Assembly: GCF_025144725.1 (NCBI RefSeq)
Contig: NZ_JALXKS010000033.1
Coordinates: 1-37,151 of the forward strand
From: Brevibacterium sp. p3-SID960
GTDB lineage: Bacteria; Actinomycetota; Actinomycetes; Actinomycetales; Brevibacteriaceae
Direction: 5' to 3'
Length of the DNA stretch: 37,151 bases
Shown here: positions 7,037-14,392 of the stretch, piece after piece
How the letters are laid out: each line of letters begins with the position of its first letter
How positions within the stretch are numbered: the first letter of the stretch is position 1
The notes under the pieces: model-generated
Database searches by the model: none
What the model was told of the DNA's origin: nothing
Seen by the model: the letters and a program-made list of their open reading frames with translations, nothing else
Program-made: the position numbers and the translations under genes

Positions 7037-8122
7037 TCAGGGTCCCTTCTGGCTCGCGGGGCCGGATTCGCGCCCGGACCACAGGTCGTAGGCGTCGACG
7101 ATCGCCGAGACGAGGTCGTGACGGACGACGTCCTTGCTCGTCAGGCGGCAGAACTGGATGTCGTCGACGTGGCCGAGAATGTCCTGGGCGAGCACGAGCC
7201 CGCTGCGTGCGGATCCGGGCAGGTCGACCTGGCTGGTGTCGCCGGTGACGACCATCCGGGAGCCGAAGCCCAGCCGGGTGAGGAACATCTTCATCTGCTC
7301 GAATGTCGTGTTCTGCGCTTCGTCGAGGATGATGAAGGCGTCGTTGAGCGTGCGGCCGCGCATATAGGCCAGCGGGGCGACTTCGATGGTGCCGGAGTCG
7401 AGCAGCATCTTGATCCGGTCGGGTTCGATCATGTCGTGCAGCGCGTCGTAGAGCGGGCGCACATAGGGGTCGATCTTCTCGTCGAGGGTGCCGGGCAGGA
7501 ACCCGAGGTTCTCCCCCGCTTCGACGGCCGGGCGGGTGAGGATGATGCGCGAGACGGCCTTGTTCTGCAGCGCGTTGACTGCCATCGCCATCGCCAGGTA
7601 GGTCTTGCCCGTGCCGGCTGGGCCGAGTCCGAAGGTGATGGTGTGCGAGCGGATCGCGGCGACGTACTGATGCTGGCCGTAGGTCTTGGGACGCACGGTG
7701 CGTCCGCGGGAGGACAGGATGTTCTCGCTCAGCACGCGGGCCGGGCTGCCGGCTTCCGGCTCCATGGTGTGCACCCGGCGCACCGCATCGGGTTCGATGA
7801 TGTGACCGGCGGCCACGAGCGCCTTGAGCTCGCCGATCGTCGTCACAAGCGAGCCGACGGCTGCTTCGGGGCCCGACAGCGTCATCTCGTGCTGGCGGCA
7901 GTGGATGTCGACTTCGGGGGCGAGTTCCTCAAGGGTCCGCAGATTGACCTCGGCGGGCCCGAACAGGGCGACCGGGTCGATGTTCTCCGGGATCGTCAGG
8001 TGCACGCGGGTGTGCGCTGTCTCGGCCTCGTGCATGTCTTCGGGTGCCGGTGTGTTCTGGGGCTCCAGCTCAGATCCTCTTCTCAGGTTGTGTGTGGGGT
8101 GTTCTGGCGTGCGGCGTCTCAT
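7037..8122 (-). CDS. phoH: PhoH-like ATPase (YbeZ-type)
   Basis: The protein has 361 residues. It is a cytoplasmic P-loop ATPase of the PhoH/YbeZ group, thought to act with YbeY in RNA metabolism. Walker A is GPAGTGKTYLA (about 166-176) and Walker B is FIILDEAQNTT. The N-terminal domain (about 35-120) has the VHLTIPENIDPVALFG start typical of the group. I chose ATG at 8122 because a -10 (TAGAGT) sits 5 nt upstream. A later ATG (MHEAETAH) would also keep the conserved domain. The frame stays open upstream through the 27-bp repeat array, but no good start supports that extension. Confidence 0.9.
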   Translation of the reverse strand: MRRRTPEHPTHNLRRGSELEPQNTPAPEDMHEAETAHTRVHLTIPENIDPVALFGPAEVNLRTLEELAPEVDIHCRQHEMTLSGPEAAVGSLVTTIGELKALVAAGHIIEPDAVRRVHTMEPEAGSPARVLSENILSSRGRTVRPKTYGQHQYVAAIRSHTITFGLGPAGTGKTYLAMAMAVNALQNKAVSRIILTRPAVEAGENLGFLPGTLDEKIDPYVRPLYDALHDMIEPDRIKMLLDSGTIEVAPLAYMRGRTLNDAFIILDEAQNTTFEQMKMFLTRLGFGSRMVVTGDTSQVDLPGSARSGLVLAQDILGHVDDIQFCRLTSKDVVRHDLVSAIVDAYDLWSGRESGPASQKGP

Positions 8123-8127
8123 GGGCA

Positions 8128-8133
8128 ACTCTA
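8128..8133 (-). promoter_or_regulatory. -10 element TAGAGT before phoH
   Basis: TAGAGT is followed by 5 nt and then ATG 8122. It lies between the rsmE-derived repeat array and phoH, and suggests an internal leaderless or near-leaderless transcript for phoH-ybeY onward. No clear -35 is seen. Confidence 0.45.
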
Positions 8134-8157
8134 GCGCGTCGGTGCCCAGCCCGCCTG

Positions 8158-8265
8158 GCTTCTCCAGCGGCCGAGAGCGGCCTGGCCTCGCCAGCGGCCG
8201 AGGGCTGCCTGGCCTCACCAGCGGCCGAGGGCTGCCTGGCCTCACCAGCGGCCGAGCGCTGCCTG
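8158..8265 (-). repeat. 27-bp tandem repeat derived from the rsmE 3' end (4 copies)
   Basis: On the minus strand the unit CAGGCAGC(C/G)CTCGGCCGCTGG + (T/C)GAGGC is present at 8239-8265, 8212-8238, 8185-8211 and 8158-8184. The first copy carries the rsmE codons QAALGRW and the stop. The second and third have one or two changes each; the fourth is most diverged (CAGGCCGCT, GGAGAAGC). The length of 27 bp (9 codons) keeps frame. The array fills most of the 119-bp rsmE-phoH spacer. Confidence 0.9.
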
Positions 8266-9009
8266 GCAGAGTCCGAGGGCAACCGGCCCGGCGGTCGAGG
8301 CGCGCAGCACGCTGGCACCGAGCACCGCCGTCTGTGCGCCGGCTGCGGTGAGTGCGCTGACCTCGGCTTCGGAGATCCCGCCCTCGGGTCCGACGACGAG
8401 CACGATCCGTTCGATGCCGTGCGGTGCGGCTGCCAGACGGCCGGCCAGTGTGCGCAGCTGTGCGGTCAGCGGCTGGCTGGCGTCTTCGTGCAGCACGAAG
8501 ACGGCATCGGCATCCGTCAATGCGTGCGCCAGTCCGCTGCCGCGGACGAGTTCGCCGACGGCGGGGACGAAGGCGCGGCGGGACTGCTCGGCAGCCGCCG
8601 CCGAAGTGTGGCGCCACTTGGCGATCGACTTGCCGGCTTTGGCCGCCGGCCATCTGACGATCGAGCGCTGCGCCTCCCACGGGATGACGGCATCGACGCC
8701 GACCTCCACGGCCGCTTCGACGGCGGCGAGGTCACGGCCGGATTTCGCCAGGGCCTGCACGAGCACGAGCTGCGGCGACACAGGCTCTTCGACGGTGACG
8801 TCGCTGACCGCCACGCGCAGTCCGTCGCGGGCGGCGGAGGTGATGCTGCCTGTGATGCGCAGACCGCCACCGTCGCTGAGCTGCAGCTCGTCGCCTGGCT
8901 GCATCCGGCGGACGGTGACGACATGATGGGCCACCGCCGCGGGTGCGGTGAGCTCGCCCTGCGCGCCGGGGTGGGTGATGTCCGGGTCGATGAAGACCGG
9001 CAGGGTCAT
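8242..9009 (-). CDS. rsmE: 16S rRNA (uracil-1498-N3)-methyltransferase RsmE
   Basis: The protein has 255 residues. It methylates U1498 of 16S rRNA using SAM. An N-terminal PUA-like region ([20 protein letters not shown]) precedes a C-terminal SPOUT domain with the cofactor-knot motif [13 protein letters not shown] (about 204-216). It ends in QAALGRW. It starts with ATG at 9009, overlapping the dnaJ stop by ATGA. The stop codon lies inside the first unit of a 27-bp tandem array, so loss of the stop would add further copies of the same nine residues. Confidence 0.94.
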   Translation of the reverse strand: MTLPVFIDPDITHPGAQGELTAPAAVAHHVVTVRRMQPGDELQLSDGGGLRITGSITSAARDGLRVAVSDVTVEEPVSPQLVLVQALAKSGRDLAAVEAAVEVGVDAVIPWEAQRSIVRWPAAKAGKSIAKWRHTSAAAAEQSRRAFVPAVGELVRGSGLAHALTDADAVFVLHEDASQPLTAQLRTLAGRLAAAPHGIERIVLVVGPEGGISEAEVSALTAAGAQTAVLGASVLRASTAGPVALGLCQAALGRW

Positions 9010-10124
9010 CGCCCGGCGAACCTCTCGCGGAACCGGCGGAAGGCGCTGCGTTCGTCGGCCTTGCCGACGGTGGCCTCCGGTTGGGTCTCATCGCGCAGCC
9101 GGGCGAGCTCTTCGAGCAGCTCGGTCTGCTTGGCGTCGAGCTTCTTCGGGGTGGCGACGTTGATCGTGATGATGAGATCGCCGCGGCTCTCGTGGCGCAG
9201 CCGCTTGGCGCCGAGGCCGGCGAGCTTCTGGGTGGTGCCCGACTGGGTGCCGGCGGGGATCTCGACGTCCTGAGCGCCGTCGAAGGTGTCGAGCGTGACG
9301 GTCGCTCCGAGTGCGGCGGCGGTCATCGGCACCTCGATGGTGCAGCGCAGGTTGTCGCCATCGCGTTCGAAGGAGGCGTGCTCGCCGACGGTGACCTCGA
9401 TGAACAGGTCACCGGGAGGCCCTCCGCCGGGTCCGACCTCGCCTCGGCCGGCGAGTTGGATTCGGGTGCCGGTCGACACCCCGGCCGGGATCCGGAAGCT
9501 CAGAGTCCGTTCGACGCGGACGCGTCCGTCGCCGTGGCAGGAGGTGCAGGGGTCGGTGATGCGGGTGCCGTAGCCACCGCAGTTGTTGCAGGTCTGGTTC
9601 GTCACCATCTGCCCGAGCAGGGTGCGAGTCATCTGCTGCACCGAGCCGGTGCCGTGGCACAGCGAGCAGGTCTCGACCGAGGTGCCGGGCCGGCTGCCCT
9701 CACCCTGGCAGGTCTCGCACACCTCGGCGGTGGCGATGTCGATCTCCTCGGTGCCGCCGAAGGCCGCGGTCTGCAGGTCGATCTCGATGCCGATGAGCGC
9801 GTCCTTGCCGCGGCGCTTGCGCGAGGCCGGCTGCTGGGGCGAACCGCCCATGCCGCCGCCGAAGAACGTCTCGAACAGGTCGGAGAACCCGCCGAAGTTC
9901 GCCCCGCCGAAGCCCTGACCGTACTCTGAGCCGCCCATGTCGTAGTTCCGGCGCTTCTCCGGGTCCGACAGCACCTCATAGGCGACGGCGACCTGCTTGA
10001 ACTCGTCCTCGCGGCCGGGGTTGACGTCGGGATGGAGTTCGCGCGCCAGCTTGCGGTAGGCCTTCTTGATGTCGGCCGTCGAGGCGTCCTTCGGCACGCC
10101 GAGCGTTTCATAGTGGTTGGTCAC
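9006..10124 (-). CDS. dnaJ: Chaperone protein DnaJ
   Basis: The protein has 372 residues. It is the co-chaperone that delivers substrates to DnaK and stimulates its ATPase. The J domain (1-70) has HPD at 31-33. A Gly/Phe-rich linker ([16 protein letters not shown]) follows. The zinc-finger region has four CxxCxGxG repeats ([32 protein letters not shown]), then the C-terminal substrate-binding domain. The start is GTG at 10124 with AAAGGA upstream. It follows hrcA by 54 bases, as in the DnaJ2 arrangement of actinobacteria, so a second dnaJ next to dnaK is expected elsewhere. Confidence 0.97.
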   Translation of the reverse strand: MTNHYETLGVPKDASTADIKKAYRKLARELHPDVNPGREDEFKQVAVAYEVLSDPEKRRNYDMGGSEYGQGFGGANFGGFSDLFETFFGGGMGGSPQQPASRKRRGKDALIGIEIDLQTAAFGGTEEIDIATAEVCETCQGEGSRPGTSVETCSLCHGTGSVQQMTRTLLGQMVTNQTCNNCGGYGTRITDPCTSCHGDGRVRVERTLSFRIPAGVSTGTRIQLAGRGEVGPGGGPPGDLFIEVTVGEHASFERDGDNLRCTIEVPMTAAALGATVTLDTFDGAQDVEIPAGTQSGTTQKLAGLGAKRLRHESRGDLIITINVATPKKLDAKQTELLEELARLRDETQPEATVGKADERSAFRRFRERFAGR

Positions 10125-10178
10125 GTTCGTCCTTTGATCGATTGAGGCGATTCGCGGGTCGGTTGTCTGGCGGTCCGG

Positions 10179-11189
10179 TCAGTCGTTGAGGATGACCGAA
10201 ACGTATTTCGCCACAGCTCGCACTGCGGCCATCGTCGTCGGGTAGTCCATGCGGGTCGGGCCGAGCACCGCCAGGCTGGCCGCGGAGTCCTGCGCCCCGT
10301 AGCTGGTGGCCACGACCGAGGTCGACGAGAAGGACTCGACGGTGTTCTCGCTGCCGATGCGCACGCTGACCTCGTCGGTCTCCGCGGCGATCGAGGTGAG
10401 CAGCTTGAGCAGCACGACCTGTTCTTCGAAGGCTTCGAGCAGCGGGCCGATGTGGGCGCCGAGCTCACGGGCCGAGCGGGCGAGGTTGGCGGTGCCGGCC
10501 ATCACGAGCCGGTCCTGGCGGCCGACCTGGCTGAGGCTTGTCAGGGCGGTGGCCACGGCGCGAGCGGCATGCTGATGCTCCGGCGGAACATCGATGCGCT
10601 CACAGGCCCGCTTGACGGCGTCCATGCGCACGTTGTGCACGGCAGCGCTGATCCGGTCGCGGAGGCTGGCGACCTCCTCGTCGGTCAGTTCGCTGCCGGC
10701 GTCGATGAGACGCTGTTCGACCTGCCCGGCGTCACTGATGAGCACCACGAGCAGCCGGTGGGAGGCGATCGAGACGAGCTCGACGTGGCGCACCCGGGTC
10801 TGCCGGGCGATCGGGTACTGCACGACGGCCACCTGCTGGGTCAGACTGGCCAGCAACCGGACGGTGCGATCTAGCATCTCGTCGATGTCGAGGGGCTCTT
10901 CGAGGATCCGGGCGATCGCCCGCTTCTCGGCTGCCGAGAGCGGCTTGACCTCGTCGATCCGGTCGACGAAGCGCCGGTAGCCCTTGTCGGTGGGCACACG
11001 CCCGGCCGAGGTGTGGGGCTGGGCGATGAGGCCTTCGCTTTCGAGCGCAGCCATGTCGTTGCGGATGGTCGCTGAGGACACACCGAGCTGGTGGCGTTCG
11101 ACGAGCGCCTTCGAACCGACCGGCTCGTTGGTCGCGACATAGTCTTCGACGATGGCGCGCAGCACGCGCGTCCGGCGATCATCGTTCAC
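10179..11189 (-). CDS. hrcA: Heat-inducible transcription repressor HrcA
   Basis: The protein has 336 residues. It represses class I heat-shock genes by binding CIRCE; GroEL is the usual modulator of its activity. An N-terminal winged helix (RTRVLRAIVEDYVATNEPVGSKAL ... SSATIRNDMAALE) is followed by a GAF-like dimerisation and inserted domain. The start is GTG at 11189. A CIRCE element lies 57-83 bases upstream, overlapping the predicted transcription start, so hrcA-dnaJ is probably self-repressed. It heads the long minus-strand block. Confidence 0.96.
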   Translation of the reverse strand: MNDDRRTRVLRAIVEDYVATNEPVGSKALVERHQLGVSSATIRNDMAALESEGLIAQPHTSAGRVPTDKGYRRFVDRIDEVKPLSAAEKRAIARILEEPLDIDEMLDRTVRLLASLTQQVAVVQYPIARQTRVRHVELVSIASHRLLVVLISDAGQVEQRLIDAGSELTDEEVASLRDRISAAVHNVRMDAVKRACERIDVPPEHQHAARAVATALTSLSQVGRQDRLVMAGTANLARSARELGAHIGPLLEAFEEQVVLLKLLTSIAAETDEVSVRIGSENTVESFSSTSVVATSYGAQDSAASLAVLGPTRMDYPTTMAAVRAVAKYVSVILND

Positions 11190-11245
11190 GTGGCCTCGAC
11201 CTCCTCCTCACTCGTGTCCGGCCCACTCGCCCGCACCCACGCGAG

Positions 11246-11272
11246 CTGGCACTCAGTCAATGAGAGTGCCAA
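11246..11272. promoter_or_regulatory. CIRCE element (HrcA operator)
   Basis: On the minus strand this reads TTGGCACTC-N9-GAGTGCCAG. It matches the CIRCE consensus TTAGCACTC-N9-GAGTGCTAA at 15 of 18 fixed positions, with the exact 9-bp spacer. It lies just downstream of the hrcA -10 and covers the predicted start site. Confidence 0.93.
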
Positions 11273-11275
11273 TCA

Positions 11276-11304
11276 AGTGTACGCCTCGCCGATGGTCTGC
11301 CCAA
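11276..11304 (-). promoter_or_regulatory. hrcA promoter
   Basis: On the minus strand, -35 TTGGGC (11304-11299) and -10 TACACT (11281-11276) have a 17-bp spacer. The start is predicted near 11269, inside CIRCE. Confidence 0.7.
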
Positions 11305-11330
11305 ACAGGGCCATATCGAACAGGCGCACG

Positions 11331-11336
11331 TACCCT
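11331..11336 (+). promoter_or_regulatory. -10 element TACCCT, leaderless start of DUF3097 gene
   Basis: TACCCT is followed by 6 nt and then GTG 11343. No Shine-Dalgarno sequence is present. The element is divergent from the hrcA promoter, with the CIRCE element about 60 bp away. Confidence 0.6.
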
Positions 11337-11342
11337 GGTCGT

Positions 11343-12221
11343 GTGACTTTCTACGATCCCTATGGAGCCGATGTGCTCGCCGAATCCTCCCCGCGCGCCC
11401 ACCGCCGTCCACGCTCCGCTGAGGTGCCCGCCCAGCGCGGGCTTGTCGTCGAGGACGTCGAGACCGGATACGTCGGGGCGATCACCGGCCTGGAGAAGAC
11501 CACCGCCGGCTACGTCATGCGTCTGGAGGACCGCCACGGACGCACCCGGCTCGCCCCCTTGGGCCCGGGATACTGGGTCGACGGCAAACCGGTGACGATC
11601 ACCCGCCCGCAGGCCAGCCGCCCGGCCGCCCCGGCGCGCACCGCCTCCGGATCGGTGGCGCGGCCCGAGCAGCGAGCCCGGGTCGCCCGCGGCTCCCGCA
11701 TCTGGGTGGAGGGCAAGCACGACGCCGAGCTGGTGGAGAAGATCTGGGGCGATGACCTGCGCGGTGAGGGTGTCGTCGTCGAACCGCTCGGTGGTCTCGA
11801 TGTGCTGACGGACAAGCTCGCCGAGTTCGGGCCCGACCGCCGGCATCGCGTCGGGGTGCTCGCCGACCACCTCGTAACCGGCACCAAGGAATCCCGCATC
11901 GCTGCGGCGGTGCTCGCCGATGAGCGTTTCGCCGGAGTCGTGCACATCATCGGCCACCCCTATATCGACATCTGGCAGGCAGTGAAACCGGCCACTGTCG
12001 GGATTCGGGCGTGGCCCCAGGTCCCGCGCGGTGAGGACTTCAAGGTCGGGACGCTGCGACGGCTCGGCTGGCCGGCCCGAGATCAGCGCGACATTGCCCT
12101 GGGCTGGCAGCGGATTCTGCGCTCGGTGACGACGATCGCCGACGTCGAACCGACCCTGTCGGGCCGAGTTGAGGAACTCATCGACTTCGTCACCGTCGAC
12201 CACCTCTACGGGCAGGTGTGA
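11343..12221 (+). CDS. DUF3097 domain-containing protein
   Basis: The protein has 292 residues and its function is unknown. An N-terminal ~80-residue module (GYVGAITGLEKTTAGYVMRLEDR, ending GPGYWVDGKPV) is followed by a linker of Pro/Ala/Arg. The C-terminal ~190-residue domain has RIWVEGKHDAELVEKIWGDD and LADHLVTGTKESRIAA, which look like a Toprim-type acidic fold; that comparison is mine. The GTG at 11343 fits a leaderless transcript. A much longer open frame upstream crosses the hrcA promoter and CIRCE and is rejected. In actinobacteria this family is often found beside hrcA/hemW. Confidence 0.85.
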   Translation: MTFYDPYGADVLAESSPRAHRRPRSAEVPAQRGLVVEDVETGYVGAITGLEKTTAGYVMRLEDRHGRTRLAPLGPGYWVDGKPVTITRPQASRPAAPARTASGSVARPEQRARVARGSRIWVEGKHDAELVEKIWGDDLRGEGVVVEPLGGLDVLTDKLAEFGPDRRHRVGVLADHLVTGTKESRIAAAVLADERFAGVVHIIGHPYIDIWQAVKPATVGIRAWPQVPRGEDFKVGTLRRLGWPARDQRDIALGWQRILRSVTTIADVEPTLSGRVEELIDFVTVDHLYGQV

Positions 12222-12321
12222 GCGAGCACGGCACCTATGTCAGACTGTTGCCGCATCCGCGCGGCGTTTCCGTGTGGCAGGACTGCATCATCGCGCTGTG
12301 ACGGCACACGCGCACCTCGAC

Positions 12322-12327
12322 TACCGT
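12322..12327 (+). promoter_or_regulatory. Possible -10 (TACCGT) of DUF4870 gene
   Basis: TACCGT lies 32 bases before ATG 12360, within the 138-bp spacer after the DUF3097 gene. The -35 is unclear. The leader carries a good AAAGGA ribosome site, so this gene is not leaderless. Confidence 0.4.
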
Positions 12328-12359
12328 AGAGCGCAGAACACTTCTCTGAAAGGACAGCC

Positions 12360-13112
12360 ATGAGCTCCGAATACAACCCCCAAGGCGGCTACGGCTCACA
12401 GCCCGGCGGTCAGCCCGGCTACGGCTCACAGCCCGGCGGTCAGCCCGGATACGGCTCACAGCCCGGCGGTCAGCCCGGAAACGGCTCACAGCCGGGCGGA
12501 TACCAGCAGTCCGGATACGGCTCGCAGCCATCAGGCCACCCCGGACATGGCACCCAGCCGGGCGATTATCAGCAGCATGATGGCTACGGCGCCCAGCCGG
12601 GTGCACACGGTCAGCCCGGTGCCTACGGTCAGCCGGGCCCTCAGCCGCAGCGGCCGACGGCACCGAACGGCCAGCCGATCGGTAGTTCGACTTTGGCCGG
12701 CGTACCGCTGCGCGGACCCCACCCGGAAGGTGCCTACCAGCAGGGTTCGGCAGGCTATTGGCACGCCGATCAGGACGAACGGCAGATGGCGATGTGGAAC
12801 GGTATCGGCATCCTGCTGCTCGGCTGGATAATGCCGCTGATCTTCTTCATCATCTACAAGGATCGCAGCGCCTTCGTCCGCGAACACGCACGGCAGATGC
12901 TGAATACGAACATCTCCTACACGCTCTACCTCATCGGCCTCGGGATTGTCTTCTTCATCATCACGATCGTGACACTCGGTTTCGGAGCGATCATCTACGT
13001 GCTGTACTTCGTCCCGGTGATCGCGCTGTATGTGTTCGCGATCATCTCTGCCGTGCGCGGCAACAACGGTGAGGGCTATCGTGCGCCGCTCACCATCGAC
13101 ATGGTCAAGTGA
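12360..13112 (+). CDS. DUF4870-type membrane protein with Gly/Gln/Pro repeat tail
   Basis: The protein has 250 residues and its function is unknown. Residues ~1-125 are a low-complexity tail with repeats of YGSQPGGQPG, encoded by a 30-bp tandem repeat. Residues ~140-245 form a DUF4870-like core with three hydrophobic segments: GIGILLLGWIMPLIFFIIY, LIGLGIVFFIITIVTLGF and VPVIALYVFAIISAV. The motif FVREHARQMLNTNISYTLY between helices 1 and 2 is typical of the family. The start is ATG at 12360 with AAAGGACAGCC before it. The tail resembles that of the protein at 8-1087. The gene converges on hemW across a shared hairpin. Confidence 0.82.
   Translation: MSSEYNPQGGYGSQPGGQPGYGSQPGGQPGYGSQPGGQPGNGSQPGGYQQSGYGSQPSGHPGHGTQPGDYQQHDGYGAQPGAHGQPGAYGQPGPQPQRPTAPNGQPIGSSTLAGVPLRGPHPEGAYQQGSAGYWHADQDERQMAMWNGIGILLLGWIMPLIFFIIYKDRSAFVREHARQMLNTNISYTLYLIGLGIVFFIITIVTLGFGAIIYVLYFVPVIALYVFAIISAVRGNNGEGYRAPLTIDMVK
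12390..12500 (+). repeat. 30-bp in-frame tandem repeat (3 full copies plus partial)
   Basis: The unit TACGGCTCACAGCCCGGCGG + TCAGCCCGG(C/A) starts at 12390, 12420 and 12450, with a partial fourth copy from 12480 (AACGGCTCACAGCCGGGCGG). It encodes YGSQPGGQPG. The near identity at the DNA level suggests recent slippage or unequal exchange. Confidence 0.9.
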
Positions 13113-13132
13113 CCAGCAGCCGCGCGTGAGTC

Positions 13133-13166
13133 TGTGAGGCCGGTCCCGCTGGGGGCCGGCCTCACA
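13133..13166. terminator. Bidirectional hairpin between DUF4870 gene and hemW
   Basis: A perfect 11-bp stem TGTGAGGCCGG / CCGGCCTCACA encloses a 12-nt loop. It lies 20 bases after the DUF4870 stop and overlaps the hemW stop on the other strand. There is only a weak T-run (CGTTTC) on the plus side, so it is probably a terminator of the low-U actinobacterial kind. Confidence 0.6.
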
Positions 13167-14391
13167 GCGTTTCGGTGATCCGGCGGACCATGAGGTCGCA
13201 CAGCAGCCGGCCCTGAAGCGTCGGGCTGAAGATCCCGCGTTCGAAGGCACCGGCCTCCAGCAGCCCGGCGCGGGCGAACTCGGCAGCCTCGACCTGGCCG
13301 GCAGCCGGCAGGCTCCCGATCGCCAGGCCTTCGCGCAACCGGGCAGTGAGCATGATCCGCTCCAGCTCCTGCACATCACCATCGAGGATCTCCCGACCGA
13401 TGACCGGGCTGTGCCCGGCCAGCAGCCGATCAGCCCAGGCACGGGGATGCTTCGCATTCCACATCCGCACGCCGCCGAGGTGGGAGTGGGCGCCGGGCCC
13501 GAATCCCCACCAGTCATCGCCGCGCCAGTAAGCGAGGTTGTGCCGGCACCGGGTCTCTGACCCGGTGGAGAAATTGCTCACCTCGTACCACTGGTAGCCG
13601 GCACTGCCCAGCAGCCGGTCGGCGAGCTCGTACTTGTCAGCGGCATCATCGTCAGAGGGCATCGGCAGCCGGCCGCGCCGGATCTGGGCGGCCATCTTGG
13701 TGCCGTCTTCGATGATGAGCGAGTATGCGGAGACGTGGTCGGGTGCGCAGGCGATCGCCTGCTCCAGTGAAGCGCGCCAGTCAGCAAGGCTCTCCCCCGG
13801 TGTGCCGTAGATGAGATCGAGGCTGACTTGCAGGCCGGCCTCCTTGACCCAGCTGACGACCTGCGGGATCCGCGCGGCATCGTGTGTGCGGTCCAGAATG
13901 GCCAGCACCTCGGGAACGGCCGACTGCATGCCGAGGGAGACGCGCGTGAATCCGGCCGTTGCCAGGGTCGCGAGGTAGTCCGGGCTCAGCGTGTCCGGAT
14001 TCGCCTCGGTCGTGACTTCAGCATCGGCAGCGAGCCGGAAGCGGCCCCGCACATCCATGAGCACCCCGGCGAGCACCTCTGCGGGCAGCAGGGTCGGGGT
14101 GCCGCCACCGAAGAAGACCGTCGAGACCTCGCGGTCGGGAAGACCGGCCCGGTCAAACGACGCGGAAACGAAGTCGAGTTCGGCTGCGAGCATAGGGCGG
14201 TAGTCGCTGCGCGAGGCACCAGGTCCGAGCTCATCAGCGGTATAGGTGTTGAAGTCGCAGTACCCGCACCGCACCCGGCAGTACGGAACATGGATGTAGA
14301 GGCTCAGGCCGCGATCGTCGGCGCCGACGACCGCACTGGCCGGCAGGCTGCCGTCGAGCGGTGCCGACTGGCCCGCAGGCTGGGCTGGCAT
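13162..14391 (-). CDS. hemW: Radical SAM family haem chaperone HemW
   Basis: The protein has 409 residues. HemW binds haem and a 4Fe-4S cluster and is thought to deliver haem to membrane enzymes; it is often misnamed coproporphyrinogen III oxidase. The radical SAM motif is C38-x3-C42-x2-C45 (YCRVRCGYCDF). The SAM-binding GGGTPTLL and the C-terminal HemN_C region (about 320-400) follow. I chose ATG at 14391, one base after the lepA stop, since the longer frame runs inside lepA. lepA-hemW is a conserved pair. A second haem-related gene, a possible haem oxygenase, lies at 35287-35622. Confidence 0.94.
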   Translation of the reverse strand: MPAQPAGQSAPLDGSLPASAVVGADDRGLSLYIHVPYCRVRCGYCDFNTYTADELGPGASRSDYRPMLAAELDFVSASFDRAGLPDREVSTVFFGGGTPTLLPAEVLAGVLMDVRGRFRLAADAEVTTEANPDTLSPDYLATLATAGFTRVSLGMQSAVPEVLAILDRTHDAARIPQVVSWVKEAGLQVSLDLIYGTPGESLADWRASLEQAIACAPDHVSAYSLIIEDGTKMAAQIRRGRLPMPSDDDAADKYELADRLLGSAGYQWYEVSNFSTGSETRCRHNLAYWRGDDWWGFGPGAHSHLGGVRMWNAKHPRAWADRLLAGHSPVIGREILDGDVQELERIMLTARLREGLAIGSLPAAGQVEAAEFARAGLLEAGAFERGIFSPTLQGRLLCDLMVRRITETL

Positions 14392-14392
14392 A

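Noticed and set aside
6683..8134. A 483-residue plus-strand frame opposite ybeY/phoH
   Set aside because: It is antisense to two well-supported genes and has no family features.
12390..12500. CRISPR-like regular repeats
   Set aside because: The units are contiguous with no spacers and encode an in-frame low-complexity tail; the same applies to 8158-8265, which is a tandem array.
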